From assembly GCA_903884235.1 (NCBI GenBank), contig CAISEB010000005.1:1-64000 (forward strand): a stretch of DNA of 64,000 nt, given 5' to 3'. This DNA is from an uncultured Pseudomonadota bacterium (GTDB lineage Bacteria; Pseudomonadota; Gammaproteobacteria; Steroidobacterales; Steroidobacteraceae). The translations under genes and the position numbers were made by a program. This document shows, piece after piece, positions 36,701 through 45,800 of the stretch (its first letter is position 1; each line of letters opens with the position of its first letter). Below the pieces are notes generated by a model. It ran no database searches. It saw nothing but the letters and a program-made list of their open reading frames with translations, and was not told where the DNA came from.

Positions 36701-36863
36701 CCGTGCCCGGATGCGCCGCGTCCGGGGGCGCAAGCACGGCCTCGACGTCGTCGGAGCCGAGCGCGCGCCAGCGCGCGGCATCCATGCCGTCGTCGGCAAC
36801 CCCGGCGCCCGCCACGGATGGCAGCGCGAGCACGAGCGCGAGCAGCCGGCCGCGCGCGCTCAT
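33774..36863 (-). CDS. Secreted (alpha/alpha)6-barrel protein with discoidin-like module, probable glycan-active enzyme
   Basis: A protein of 1029 residues with a signal peptide (1-20). Residues about 40-180 look like a concanavalin-like beta-sandwich (DLEIKFVDDSGDNVWWYRRR). About 205-300 is an F5/8-type (discoidin) sugar-binding module (FGGLTLDWARRP, then ARYVRIQVPEGDAGL). The rest is a beta-domain and then a helical barrel with RSWIRDGAMMSAALLR, KPMHSYWDDFWALRGY and EWKDYTPYEWR, reminiscent of GH15/GH63/GH78-type hydrolases. No CAZy family could be assigned. It lies inside the operon (ATGA overlap with the permease gene), so it most likely acts on the same glucan in the periplasm. Confidence 0.75.
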   Translation of the reverse strand: MSARGRLLALVLALPSVAGAGVADDGMDAARWRALGSDDVEAVLAPPDAAHPGTALRYDFHHRAGYAGLEREFAVDWPENFELDLELDGHVEGNDLEIKFVDDSGDNVWWYRRRATTLEGPTTLRIRRRQVEFAWGPVADHSLNHTARLQVIVNAVRGGEGVLGVGRIRLVPRPAVPAVPPQPVLMEADGVPLPSAQEGREAAWTCTRRPCSLTVDSLAPREFGGLTLDWARRPPAYVVEASEDGKAWRLLGSVAAAGPAPDRLWLPESEARYVRIQVPEGDAGLRALHFEAPAYGTDRNLLVAAAARSAPRGAFPRGFGAQSWWTLVGTDDGRHSGLLSVDGAIETRVGGPSVEPFVLEDGRIVSWADVEATPSLEGGDLPLPATTWHAPRWTLETSAFADDGEGERLWGRYRITNTSAEPLSVTLLLALRPYQVNPPAQFLNTPGGVAPLSTLWWDGRVLHAGDGTRVRPLVRPDRVTLQGFDSQAVPLRLAEPALWHPGASPAGLADRTQLGSAVLAYDLHLAPHATQVLGIQVPWTVTPIGTIASMEAARTRVAAGWRTRLGRVVIEAPDSAEASAVAAAMRTATAHLLMSRQGGLLRPGTRSYARSWIRDGAMMSAALLRLGEREAPEAYLAAYLPYLYSNGKVPCCVDARGSDPVPEHDSAGEFLYLAAEIERLGGDRALVARAWPGIEGAVGWLDGLRATTRAATGSDAEFYRGLLPPSISHEGYSAKPMHSYWDDFWALRGYTDAISLADALGHPAEAARWRAARAEFSADVRASLVAARERHHIDYVPGAADLGDFDATSTTVALAPGTGGADVPEAWLRATFERYWTFFERRRDGALEWKDYTPYEWRVVGSLVRLGERERALGALRWFFRDAKPPAWNQWPEVIGHDVAHARFIGDLPHGWVASDFLRSALDLVAYEDEADGALVLGAGLPRDWLAGRGVAVRGLVTRYGPLTYHARASDAGVELELGRLEHWPPGGVVWRLPGAREGLARVDGRAVPFTGGALRLAAPATHIHLPID

Positions 36864-37681
36864 CCCTTCACCGCCCCGGCCATCAGGCCCTGCAGGTAGT
36901 AGCGCTGCAGGCCGAGGAAGAGCGCGAGCACCGGCAGCACGGTCACGACGGAGCCGGCCATCATCAGCTCGGAGTCCTGCACGTGCTCGCGCGACAGCGA
37001 GGCGAGCGCGACCGGGAGCGTGTAGCGGTCGTCGTCATTGAGGATGATCAGGGGCCACAGGAAGTCGTTCCAGGCGCCGAGGAACGTGAACACCGCGAGC
37101 GTCACGAGCATGGGGGTGAGCAGCGGCAGCACGATGCGCCGGTAGATCGTCCACTCCGACGCGCCGTCGATGCGCGCGGCATCCAGCAGCTCGTCCGGGA
37201 TCGAAAGCGCCGCCTGGCGCACGAGGAAGATCGAGAAGATGCCGGCGAGCGAGGGCACGAGCACGCCTGCGAGCGTGTCGACGAGGCCGATCGACTTGAG
37301 CTCGAGGAAGAGCGGCAGCATGGCGACCTGCGCCGGGATCACGAGACCTGCCACGAGCACCCGGTGCAGCCGGTCGCGGCCGGGGAAGTCGAGCTTCGCG
37401 AAGGCATAGCCCGCCATCACGTTCAGGGTGAGCGCGAGCAGCGTCGCGCCCGAGGCGATCAGCGCGCTGTTGACGAAGTGCCGCCCGAAGCCCGCGTGGG
37501 CGAAGAGCTCGCGGTAGTGCACGAGCGTCGGATGGGTCGTCCACAGCGGCGGCGGGAAGTTCGCCGACATGCCGGCCGGCATCAGCGAGGCCGACACCAT
37601 CCAGAGGAGCGGGAACGCCGTCACGAGCGCCACGAGCGCGAGCGCGCCGTTGACCGCGATGCTGCGGGTGCGCCGGTTCAT
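36860..37681 (-). CDS. Sugar ABC transporter permease (MalG type)
   Basis: A protein of 273 residues with six predicted membrane segments. The inner-membrane component of a CUT1 importer. The cytoplasmic EAA loop that docks the ATPase is visible as ELLDAARIDGASEWTIYRRI followed by VLPLL. It overlaps both neighbours by ATGA, so it is tightly coupled to the first permease and the following enzyme gene. Its ATPase partner is the MsmK-like protein at 47265-48380. Confidence 0.92.
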   Translation of the reverse strand: MNRRTRSIAVNGALALVALVTAFPLLWMVSASLMPAGMSANFPPPLWTTHPTLVHYRELFAHAGFGRHFVNSALIASGATLLALTLNVMAGYAFAKLDFPGRDRLHRVLVAGLVIPAQVAMLPLFLELKSIGLVDTLAGVLVPSLAGIFSIFLVRQAALSIPDELLDAARIDGASEWTIYRRIVLPLLTPMLVTLAVFTFLGAWNDFLWPLIILNDDDRYTLPVALASLSREHVQDSELMMAGSVVTVLPVLALFLGLQRYYLQGLMAGAVKG

Positions 37682-38553
37682 GCGGCCCGCCGCTGCGCGA
37701 GCCAGGCGTTGAAGCCCGTCACCGCGAACATCATCAGGAACAGCACGAACGCGACCGCCGAGGCGCGCCCGAGGTTCCACCACTTGAAGCCCTCGTCGTA
37801 CATGAAGTAGAGGATGCTGAGCGTGGACTGGGCGGGGCCGCCCTGCGTCATCACGTAGGGCTCGGCGAAGAGCTGGAAATACGCGGCGAGGGTGAGGATG
37901 CCGACGAAGGCGAGCGTGGGCCTGAGCGAGGGCAGGGTCACGTGCCGGAACTGCTGCCAGGCACTCGCGCCGTCGAGGCTCGCCGCCTCGTACAGGTCCT
38001 CGGGGATCTGCTGCAGCGCCACGAGCACGATCACCATGTTGTAGCCGAAGTTCTTCCACACCGAGAACAGGATGATCGCCGGCAGCGCGGTCGTGGGGTT
38101 GCCGAGCCAGTCGATGGGCGAGATCCCGGCAAGGCCGAGGCCGTAGTTGAGGAGCCCGTAGCGCGTGTGCAGCAGGTAGCGCCAGATGAGCGCCACCGCG
38201 ACCAGCGTCGTGACGACCGGCGCGAACAGCACCGTGCGGTAGAAGGACTTGAGGCGCGCGAGCGGTGAGTTGAGCAGCAGCGCCGCGCCGACCGACGCCG
38301 CCATCGACAGCGGCACGCCGACGACGGCGAAGTAGAGCGTGTTGCCGAGCGCGCGCCAGAACAGCGGCGTCGCGAGCAGCTCCTGGAAGTTCCTGAGCCC
38401 CACGAAGCGGACGTTGCGAAGGTCGGCGATGGCGTAGATGTCGAAGTCCGTGAAGCCGAGCACGAGCGCGCCCGCGACCGGCAGGAAGAAGAACACCGCG
38501 ATCACGGCGAGCGCCGGGGTCGCGAACCAGAGCCCAGTGCCACGCCGGATCAT
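37678..38553 (-). CDS. Sugar ABC transporter permease (MalF/UgpA type)
   Basis: A protein of 291 residues, six membrane segments. EAA loop DLYEAASLDGASAWQQFRHV followed by TLPSL. Forms a heterodimer with the MalG-type permease. Start is ATG 38553, ATGA-coupled to the binding-protein gene upstream and to the second permease downstream. Predicted cargo: glucan oligosaccharides released by the GH144-like enzyme. Confidence 0.92.
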   Translation of the reverse strand: MIRRGTGLWFATPALAVIAVFFFLPVAGALVLGFTDFDIYAIADLRNVRFVGLRNFQELLATPLFWRALGNTLYFAVVGVPLSMAASVGAALLLNSPLARLKSFYRTVLFAPVVTTLVAVALIWRYLLHTRYGLLNYGLGLAGISPIDWLGNPTTALPAIILFSVWKNFGYNMVIVLVALQQIPEDLYEAASLDGASAWQQFRHVTLPSLRPTLAFVGILTLAAYFQLFAEPYVMTQGGPAQSTLSILYFMYDEGFKWWNLGRASAVAFVLFLMMFAVTGFNAWLAQRRAA

Positions 38554-39827
38554 GGCGCGTGGCCCTCGGCGACGAGCTCGCGCCGCTTCCTGAGCATGCG
38601 GTCGGCGCGCCGGTCGAGCTCGGCGGTGCCCTCCTCGATCGAGGTGTCGCCGCGCACCACGTGCTCGGCGACGACGCGCATCTCGGTCATCATCTCCTCC
38701 CACTCCGGCACCGGCGGCGTGGGCTTGACGCGCTCGAGCTGGTCGGCGAAGGCCGCCGTGTGGCTGTCGGCGGCGATGCCGGGCGCGCTCCACGCGGAGC
38801 GGCGCGCCGGCAGGTCCCCCGTGAGCGCGTGGAAGCGCGCCTGCACCGCGGGGTCGGACAGGTATTCGACGAGCTGCCAGGCCTCGTCCGGGTGCGCCGA
38901 GCGGCGGAACACCGCGAGGCTCGCCCCGCCCGCGATCGAGGCGCTCGGCCCCTCGGGTCCCGGCAGCGGCGCGGTCTCCCAGCGGCCCTTGAGTGCCTCG
39001 GGCAGGCGGCGGTTGAACTCGCCGATGTTCCACGGCCCCGAGATATAGAACGCGAAGTAGCCGCGGCCGAACTCGGTCCAGACGTTCGCGATCTGCGAGT
39101 TCGACACCGGCGGCGCGAGGCCGTCCTTGAACATCGACACGTAGAAGCCGAGCGTGCGCCGGAACGCCGCGCTCGAGAAGTTGCCGCGGGTGTTGTCCTC
39201 GCGCAGCAGCCCCTCGCGCTGCTGCAGCCCGAACGCGAGCAGGGGCTCGTACTCGTTGAGCGGCAGCAGGATCCCGTAGGCGTCGTGGCCGCGCGCCTGC
39301 ACGGCCGCGGCCTCGGCCTTGAGCTCGTCCCAGGTCCGGGGCGGATGGTCGTAGCCCGCGGCCGCGACGAGGTCGCGCCGGTAGAAGAGGAGCCGCGTGT
39401 CGACGTACCAGGGCACGCCGAAGACGTGGCCGCCGATGACGTTCGTCGCCCAGATCCCGGGGAAGTAGTCGGCGCGCGGGACGCCCCGCGAGGCCGCGAT
39501 GCGCGCCTCGAGCGGCGCGAGCGCATTCAGCGCCGCGAGCTCCGGCAGCCACGTGTTGCCGAGCTGGCACAGGTCCGGCGTCGCGTCGCCCGCGACCGCG
39601 GTCAGGAGCTTCTCGTGCGCCGCCGTCCACGGCAGCTGCTCGACGCGCACGTGGATGCCCGGGTGCGTGCGCTCGAACTCCGGCATGAGTTCCGCGAGCA
39701 CCTCGGCCTCGCGCCCCATCGCCCAGAAGCGCAGCGTCGTGCCCTCCCCGGCGCGGCCGCAACCGGCCACCAGCGCGGCGAGCGCGAGCGCGCACGCCGC
39801 CACGCGGATCACGGCGAGCCCAGCCAT
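38550..39827 (-). CDS. Sugar-binding lipoprotein of the ABC importer
   Basis: A family 1 extracellular solute-binding protein, 425 residues, with a lipobox LVAGC (Cys about 23), so it is anchored in the periplasm. TLRFWAMGREAEVLAELMPE is the usual start of the mature lobe. Tryptophan- and Tyr-rich stretches (GVPWYVDTRLLFYRRDL) fit a sugar cleft. The start may be ATG 39827, overlapping the GH144 gene by 19 bases, or GTG 39812, which forms a tight GTGA overlap with its stop. Confidence 0.92.
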   Translation of the reverse strand: MAGLAVIRVAACALALAALVAGCGRAGEGTTLRFWAMGREAEVLAELMPEFERTHPGIHVRVEQLPWTAAHEKLLTAVAGDATPDLCQLGNTWLPELAALNALAPLEARIAASRGVPRADYFPGIWATNVIGGHVFGVPWYVDTRLLFYRRDLVAAAGYDHPPRTWDELKAEAAAVQARGHDAYGILLPLNEYEPLLAFGLQQREGLLREDNTRGNFSSAAFRRTLGFYVSMFKDGLAPPVSNSQIANVWTEFGRGYFAFYISGPWNIGEFNRRLPEALKGRWETAPLPGPEGPSASIAGGASLAVFRRSAHPDEAWQLVEYLSDPAVQARFHALTGDLPARRSAWSAPGIAADSHTAAFADQLERVKPTPPVPEWEEMMTEMRVVAEHVVRGDTSIEEGTAELDRRADRMLRKRRELVAEGHAP

Positions 39828-41242
39828 CCGCCCGTGAAGCCCGCGCGGGTGAGGCCCGTGCGGATGACCGGGTCCGCGCGCATCAGCTTCCAGACGAGGT
39901 CGCTGCGGTAGTTCTCGAGCATCGCGACGATCGGGCCCTGGTCGATGCCGAGGTAGTCGGTGTCGAACCAGCCGAGCCCGGCGACGACGTGGCCGGCGGC
40001 CGGGGTCGTGCCGGGGTAGCTCGGGTTGAACGCGTCGAGGAAGCCGTAGGTCGAGTAGAGGTTCGCACCATAGCGGCGCTTCATCTCGAGGATCGCCGGC
40101 ACCACGATCTCCGGCGCGAACGCGATCGAGCTTGCGACCCCGGTCGGTGCGATCGTGCCGTCATCGTAGGTCGAGGGTCCGCCCATGCCGCGCCCGGCAT
40201 AGCCGAGGAAGGTGCGCGACTGGCCGTTGTAGGTCGCGACCAGGTACCCCGGCCCGTCCGAGGCGGTGACGCCGAACACGGCCGAGCCGTATTCCTTCCA
40301 GCCCCAGGGGTTCGCGATCGCGTAGGACTGCTGCGCGTAGGTCGCGGCGCGGCTGTTCTGGAAGTAGTCGCTGCCCTTGGCCTTCATGTAGGCATCCTGG
40401 ATGCCGCGGAAGTCGACCCAGACGTGCGAGTACTGGTGACCGAACAGCGGCGGGAACGACAGGTAGGTCTGGCCGTACTCCGTCTTCCACGTCGCATCGT
40501 AGGTCGTCGTCCAGGCGGTCCAGGCGCCATCCGGCAGCGGATGCGTGGGTGAGCCGAGGCCGAGCACGTACAGGATCATCGCCTCGTTGTAGCCCCGCCA
40601 GGTCGCCGGGTAGAGCCCGGCCTCCGGCGTCCAGCCCATCGCCACGCGCCCGCTCGCGTCCGCGGCCCACGCCCAGTCGACGCGCTGGTAGAGCTCGGCG
40701 GCGAGCGTGCGGATCTCGGTCTCGGCCGGGTCCGGGCCGTTGAAGTAGTCGGCGGCGGCGAGCACGCCGGCCATCAGCAGCGCGGTGTCGATCGTCGACA
40801 GCTCCGTGTTGCGGTAGCGCTGGCCCGTCGACATGTCGAGGAAGTGGTAGAAGAAGCCGTGGTAGCCGCTCATGCCGGTGGCATCCGGCCCCTGCGGCGC
40901 GTCGTGGAAGAAGCGCAGCGTCGCCTGCGTCCGCGCGCGCGCGTCCGCGCGCGTGACCCAGCCGCGCTCGACCCCGACCGGGTAGGCCGTGAGCGCGAAA
41001 CCGACCGCGGCGATCGAGGAGAACGACGGCGAGGGTGCCCGGTCCGGCACGAGGCCGTTGGCCGGGTTCGGCGTGTCCCAGAACCACTGGAACGTGCGGT
41101 GCTCGAGGTCATCGAGCACCGCGGTCGGGTCCGGCGCCGCCGGGACGACCGCGGCGGTGCCGCCCGCACCGCCGGCGCAGGCCGCGGTCGCGAGCCCGAA
41201 CAGCAGCAGCGCGGCGGCGGCGAGGTGCCGCAGGCCCTTCAT
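39809..41242 (-). CDS. GH144-like endo-beta-1,2-glucanase (glycoamylase-type domain)
   Basis: A protein of 477 residues with an export signal at 1-23, possibly a lipoprotein (Cys 22). The mature part (about 40-477) is a PF10091-type glucoamylase-like (alpha/alpha)6 domain: DDLEHRTFQWFWDTPNPANG, SSIAAVGFALTAYPVGVERG, GYNEAMILYVLGLGSPTHPL, and FGHQYSHVWVDFRGIQD with many Trp, Tyr and Asp residues. Characterised bacterial GH144 enzymes hydrolyse linear beta-1,2-glucan to sophoro-oligosaccharides. The neighbours (transporter, GH94, GH1) support that. ATGA overlap with the flavoprotein gene. Confidence 0.85.
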   Translation of the reverse strand: MKGLRHLAAAALLLFGLATAACAGGAGGTAAVVPAAPDPTAVLDDLEHRTFQWFWDTPNPANGLVPDRAPSPSFSSIAAVGFALTAYPVGVERGWVTRADARARTQATLRFFHDAPQGPDATGMSGYHGFFYHFLDMSTGQRYRNTELSTIDTALLMAGVLAAADYFNGPDPAETEIRTLAAELYQRVDWAWAADASGRVAMGWTPEAGLYPATWRGYNEAMILYVLGLGSPTHPLPDGAWTAWTTTYDATWKTEYGQTYLSFPPLFGHQYSHVWVDFRGIQDAYMKAKGSDYFQNSRAATYAQQSYAIANPWGWKEYGSAVFGVTASDGPGYLVATYNGQSRTFLGYAGRGMGGPSTYDDGTIAPTGVASSIAFAPEIVVPAILEMKRRYGANLYSTYGFLDAFNPSYPGTTPAAGHVVAGLGWFDTDYLGIDQGPIVAMLENYRSDLVWKLMRADPVIRTGLTRAGFTGGWLGSP

Positions 41243-42750
41243 GGCGCCGGCGCCGCGTAGTGGCGCGCGATGAACTGCTCGTGCCGCGGCATGGCCTCGA
41301 CGCAGTTGTGGATCACGCCGCGCACGCTCGCGGCGAACTCGCGCAGTTCCTTGTCGGGCACGAGGTCGACCGCCGGGTGGTAGCCACGCGGCACGAAGCC
41401 CTGGCCGATCATCACCTGCACCCAGGAGACGATGGCGAACATCTCCTCGCCGTCGCGGAAGAAGCGCCCGGAGTCCATGAACAGGTCGATGTTCTCCTGC
41501 AGCCGGTCCGGGATCGACATCGCGGCGCAGTCGCGCCAGAACGCCTCGGGCCGCTGGTTCGCCTTGTAGTGCAGCACCAGGAAGTCGCGGATGCGCTCGT
41601 ACTCGAACGCCACCTGGGCGTTGTAGCGCTCGACGACGACCGGGCTCATGCGCCGGTCGGGCAAGAGCTGCACGAGGCGCCCGATGCCGGTCTGGATCAG
41701 GAAGATGCTGGTCGACTCGAGCGGCTCCATGAAGCCGCTGGCGAGCCCGATCGCGACGACGTTCTTGTTCCAGACGCGCCGGCGCTTGCCGGTCGTGAAC
41801 TTGAGCGGCCTGGGCTCCGCGAGCGGCGCGCCGTCGAGGTTCGCGAGCAGGAGGCGCGCCGCCTCCTCGTCGTCCATGTGCGCGCTCGAGTAGACCATGC
41901 CGTTGCCGGTGCGGTGCTGCAGCGGGATGCGCCACTGCCAGCCGGCGGCGCGCGCGGTCGAGCGCGTGTACGGCGTCGGCGCGCCGACCTTGGCGCACGG
42001 CACCGCCATCGCCCGGTCGCACGGCAGCCAGCGGCTCCAGTCCTCGTAGCCGGTCTTGAGCGCGCCCTCGATCAAGAGCCCGCGAAAGCCCGAGCAGTCG
42101 AGGTAGAGATCGCCCGTGACGCGCTCGCCGCTCTTGAGCACGATGGCCTCGACGAAGCCGTCGTCGGGTCGCAGCTCGACGCCGACGATCTCGCCCTCGG
42201 TGCGCACGACGCCGCGCGCCTCCGCATAGGCGCGCAGGAAGCGCGCGTAGCGCCCCGCGTCGAAATGGTACGCGTGCGCGATGTGCGCAAGCGGGGAGGT
42301 CGGCGCGACGTCGCTCGCCGAGGTCATGAACTTGCCGCGCGGCGCGGCCAGCGTGTGGATGGAGTAGTCGCCGAGGTCGCCACCCTCGCCCATCGCGTGC
42401 AGCTTCAGCCAGTACTGGTGGAACGGCAGCATGCCGTAGTCGTGGCCGATGACGCCGAAGCCATGGATGTACTCGTCGCCGATGCGGCCCCAGTCGCGGA
42501 ACTGGATGCCGAGCTTGAACGTGCCCTGCACGGCCTTGACGAAGTCCACCTCGTTGATGCCGAGGGCGTCGTTGAAGGTCTTGAGGTGAGGCACCGTGGC
42601 CTCGCCGACGCCGATGATGCCGATGTCGTCCGATTCGACGAGCCGGATCTGGATCCGCTCGCCGTAGGCCTTGGCGAGCGCAGCCGCGCTCATCCATCCG
42701 GCCGTGCCGCCGCCCACGACGACGATCGACCTTAAGGGAGTGTCGGTCAT
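41239..42750 (-). CDS. Tryptophan-halogenase-family flavoprotein
   Basis: A protein of 503 residues. FAD-binding GGGTAGW near the N-terminus, VGEATVP, the lysine required for halogenation in PrnA/RebH at exactly Lys79 (GTFKLGIQF), and the halogenase signature WQWRIP at about 272-277 are all present, so the halogenation machinery looks intact. Homologues are frequent beside TonB receptors in carbohydrate loci of Xanthomonadales and Caulobacterales, but their role there is unknown. It needs reduced FAD from a reductase not present here. It overlaps the GH144 gene by ATGA and follows a hairpin after the receptor gene. Confidence 0.9.
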   Translation of the reverse strand: MTDTPLRSIVVVGGGTAGWMSAAALAKAYGERIQIRLVESDDIGIIGVGEATVPHLKTFNDALGINEVDFVKAVQGTFKLGIQFRDWGRIGDEYIHGFGVIGHDYGMLPFHQYWLKLHAMGEGGDLGDYSIHTLAAPRGKFMTSASDVAPTSPLAHIAHAYHFDAGRYARFLRAYAEARGVVRTEGEIVGVELRPDDGFVEAIVLKSGERVTGDLYLDCSGFRGLLIEGALKTGYEDWSRWLPCDRAMAVPCAKVGAPTPYTRSTARAAGWQWRIPLQHRTGNGMVYSSAHMDDEEAARLLLANLDGAPLAEPRPLKFTTGKRRRVWNKNVVAIGLASGFMEPLESTSIFLIQTGIGRLVQLLPDRRMSPVVVERYNAQVAFEYERIRDFLVLHYKANQRPEAFWRDCAAMSIPDRLQENIDLFMDSGRFFRDGEEMFAIVSWVQVMIGQGFVPRGYHPAVDLVPDKELREFAASVRGVIHNCVEAMPRHEQFIARHYAAPAP

Positions 42751-42808
42751 GATTGGATCACCAATAGCGGCCCGGCGGCAGGCGACGCCGCCGGGCGATC
42801 GTACCGAA

Positions 42809-42835
42809 GCCCGGGCGGGGGAACCCCGCCCGGGC
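42809..42835 (-). terminator. Hairpin between the receptor gene and the downstream operon
   Basis: A perfect 12-bp stem (GCCCGGGCGGGG, loop GAA, complement) just after the receptor stop. There is no U-run. It may stabilise the receptor mRNA or lower read-through into the enzyme and transporter genes. Confidence 0.5.
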
Positions 42836-42849
42836 CCGTCCCGGCCTCG

Positions 42850-45800
42850 TCAGAACTTCGCGCCGAAGGTCAGGCGGAACTGCCGCGTCACGCCGCTGAT
42901 GTTGCCGGTCGGGTTGTAGGACCCGCTCGCGAACGTGCCGTTCGAGGCGTTCTGGATGTTGTAATCCACCAGGTTCTTCGCGTTGAACACGTTCAGCGCG
43001 TCGACACGCACGTACATCGTCGCCTTGTCGAAGACCTCGAAGTTCTTCGTCAGCTGCAGGTCGAGCGTACGGATGCCGAGCCCCGAGGCCGTCACCGCGC
43101 CCGGGTAGCAGGGCCCGCCGTCCGGGAACAGCGACGCGGTCGAGTAGCACTGGATGCCGTTGTACGGGATCGGCGTGGCGAGGGTCAGCTTGCCACCGAT
43201 CACCGTGCCCCACGGGCCCTTCACCGTCGCCGTGCCGACCAGCCGGTGCTTGGCCGCCGCGTTCGAGGTGATGAACGGATACGACTGCACGCCGACGCCG
43301 TCGAACACGTAGTGCTCGTTGATGTCGCGGTTCTGGATCGCGTCCGTGTAGGTGTACGCGAGCGTCGCGCCCCAGCCAGACTCCTCGGTGAACGGCTTCT
43401 CGGCCGACAGCAGCAGCGAGGTGCTGCGGGTCTCGATCGCGTTGTTGGCGAGGATCAGGTTGCCGGCGATCCCCGGCGGGCCGTACGTCCACGGCTGGCC
43501 GATGCCACCCCAGGGCTCCGGACCGAAGAAGTCGCCGTTCGGGCGACGGTTGCCGAGGATGAACTGCAGGCCGTCCTTGCTGACGATGCGCGAGATCGCC
43601 GCGCTCGTGTTCCAGTCACCCACCTTGTTGCGGATGCCGAGGGAGAACTGGTCCGAGTACGGGGTCTTCAAGTTGTTGTTGATCAGGTCCACCTCGCCCG
43701 GCTTGCCGGCCACGAGCGCCTGCACGCCCGCGGGGCCGTTCAGGTAGTTCGGGTCCCACGCGTAGCAGTTGTTGACGCCGACCGTGCACGCGTGATCCGG
43801 GGTGTTGAAGTTGACCGACGGCTCCGACAGCGCGATCTTGGTGATCTCGAGCTGGATCAGGTCGTACAGGTCGCGGTCGTAGGCGCGGCCGATGCCGCCG
43901 AAGATGACGTGCTTCTGGTCCTCGAACAGGTCGTACGAGAAGCCGATGCGCGGCTGGAACTCACCCTTGAACGCCTTGCGGTTGTGGCCGTTCGAGATGT
44001 AGTCGTTGATGTTGATCTTGGTGTTCGGATCCGCGCTGAACCCGAGGCTCTGCCCGTACGTCGTGCCCGGCGGCACGTTCGTGTAGACCGCGTCGGAGCT
44101 GATGATCGTGTTCAGCGAGTCGAGCACCGCCTGCGGCGTGACGAAGTTCAGGAACGTGGGGTCCTGCTCGAGGTCCCAGCGCACGCCGAGGTTGAGGGTC
44201 AGCTTGTTGTTGACCGCCCAGTCGTCCTGCAGGTAGATGCCGAACTGGCGGTCCTTGGTCTCGGCGACCGGGTTCTGGCCCGGGACCGTGGCCGCGAACG
44301 TCGCCTGGTACGGGATCGCCGCGGTGCCGGCCGCCGACACGTCGTAGGTGAAGATCGGGTTGTAGCCCGCTTCCGCGTCCTGCGCGATCAGGTCGACGAC
44401 CTTGAACTTGACGCCGGCCTTGACCGTGTGGTCGCCGGTGATGAAGTTCAGGTGGCTCCAGGTGATGTCATCCGACAGCGCCCAGCCCTTCTGGCCCTTG
44501 TTCTGGGTGGCGCGCGGGTCGACGCCGTTGGTGACGATGATCGTGTTGTTGTTGTTGCCGTTCAGCCACGAGTAGTCGGCGCCATTGACGCTGCCGTTCG
44601 CGCCCTGCGGCGCGAAGAACGCGTTCTCGTGGGTCAGCAGCACCTCGTTGAACCAGTTCTGGCTGCTGTGCTCCCAACGCAGGCCGAAGCGGTCGTCGTT
44701 GTTATCGGTGGTCAGCGAGGCCGAGGCCGCGGTGCCGGCGCCGACGCCGTTGCCCGAGCTCGTCTCGCGGCGCAGCTTCGCGTCGAACACGATGCGATCA
44801 TCGCTGGTCGGCTCCCAGTCCAGCTTGCCGAAGTACAGGTTCTCCTGGAACGGGATCGTGACCGGGCCGAGCTGGGCGATGACCGAGGCCGGCAGCTGCG
44901 CGGCGATGTCCGCCGGCACGCCGCCATTGATCGTGACCACGCCCGGCGTGACGTAGCGCTTGCCCTCGTAGGAGAGGAAGAAGTGCAACTGGTCCTGGAT
45001 GATCGGGCCGCCGACCGCGACGCCGTATTCCTTGGTCTTCGAGTCGCTCTTGCTGTTCGCCGCGAGCTCGGCCGGGGTCTCGGCGCGCAGGTTCTGGTTC
45101 GTGTAGGTCACGAACGCCTCGCCGTGGAACTCGTTGGTGCCGGACTTGGTCTCGGCGGTCACCGCGGCGGACGAGATCTGGTCGTACTCCGCCTTGTAGT
45201 TCGAGGTGATGACCTTGTACTCGCCGATCGCCAGCTGCGGGAACGGGTTGCCCTGGCTGCCGTCGGTCTGGCCGGAGAGGCCCGAGCGCACGTAGCCCTT
45301 CTGGCCGACGCCGTCGATGTAGACGTTCACCGCGTTGTTGTTCTGCGCACCACCGCGCAGCGAGGTCTGGCCCTTCGAGTCGACGTTGAACACGACGCCC
45401 GGGACGACGTCGGCGAACTCGAGGAAGTTGCGGGTGATCTGCGGCACGGTCTGGATCTGGTCCAGCGAGACGATGCGGCCGACTTCCGAGGTGCGCACCT
45501 CGACGAACTTCGTGGACTTGACGGTGATGTCCGCGAGGGTCGTGTCGGGCATGGCGGCCGGGGAGCCGGCGACGAGATCGAGGATGGCCGTCGTCGCGAC
45601 GTTGAGGGTGACGACGCGCTCAGTGCCGCTGCCGGCATCGACCTTGTAGACACCGGGCTGCAGCCCGACCAGCACGTAGGTGCCGTCGGCCGCCGTCGCG
45701 GTGTGGCGCACAACACCGGTGGCGATGTTCTTGGCGGTCACTTCCGCGCCCGCGGTCGCCTTGCCACGCAGCGTGGCATCGGCGGACTGCGAGTAGGCGC

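Noticed and set aside
38550-42750. Successive 4-base overlaps considered as frameshift errors
   Set aside because: Each overlap is a clean ATGA or GTGA with intact proteins on both sides, the usual translational coupling.
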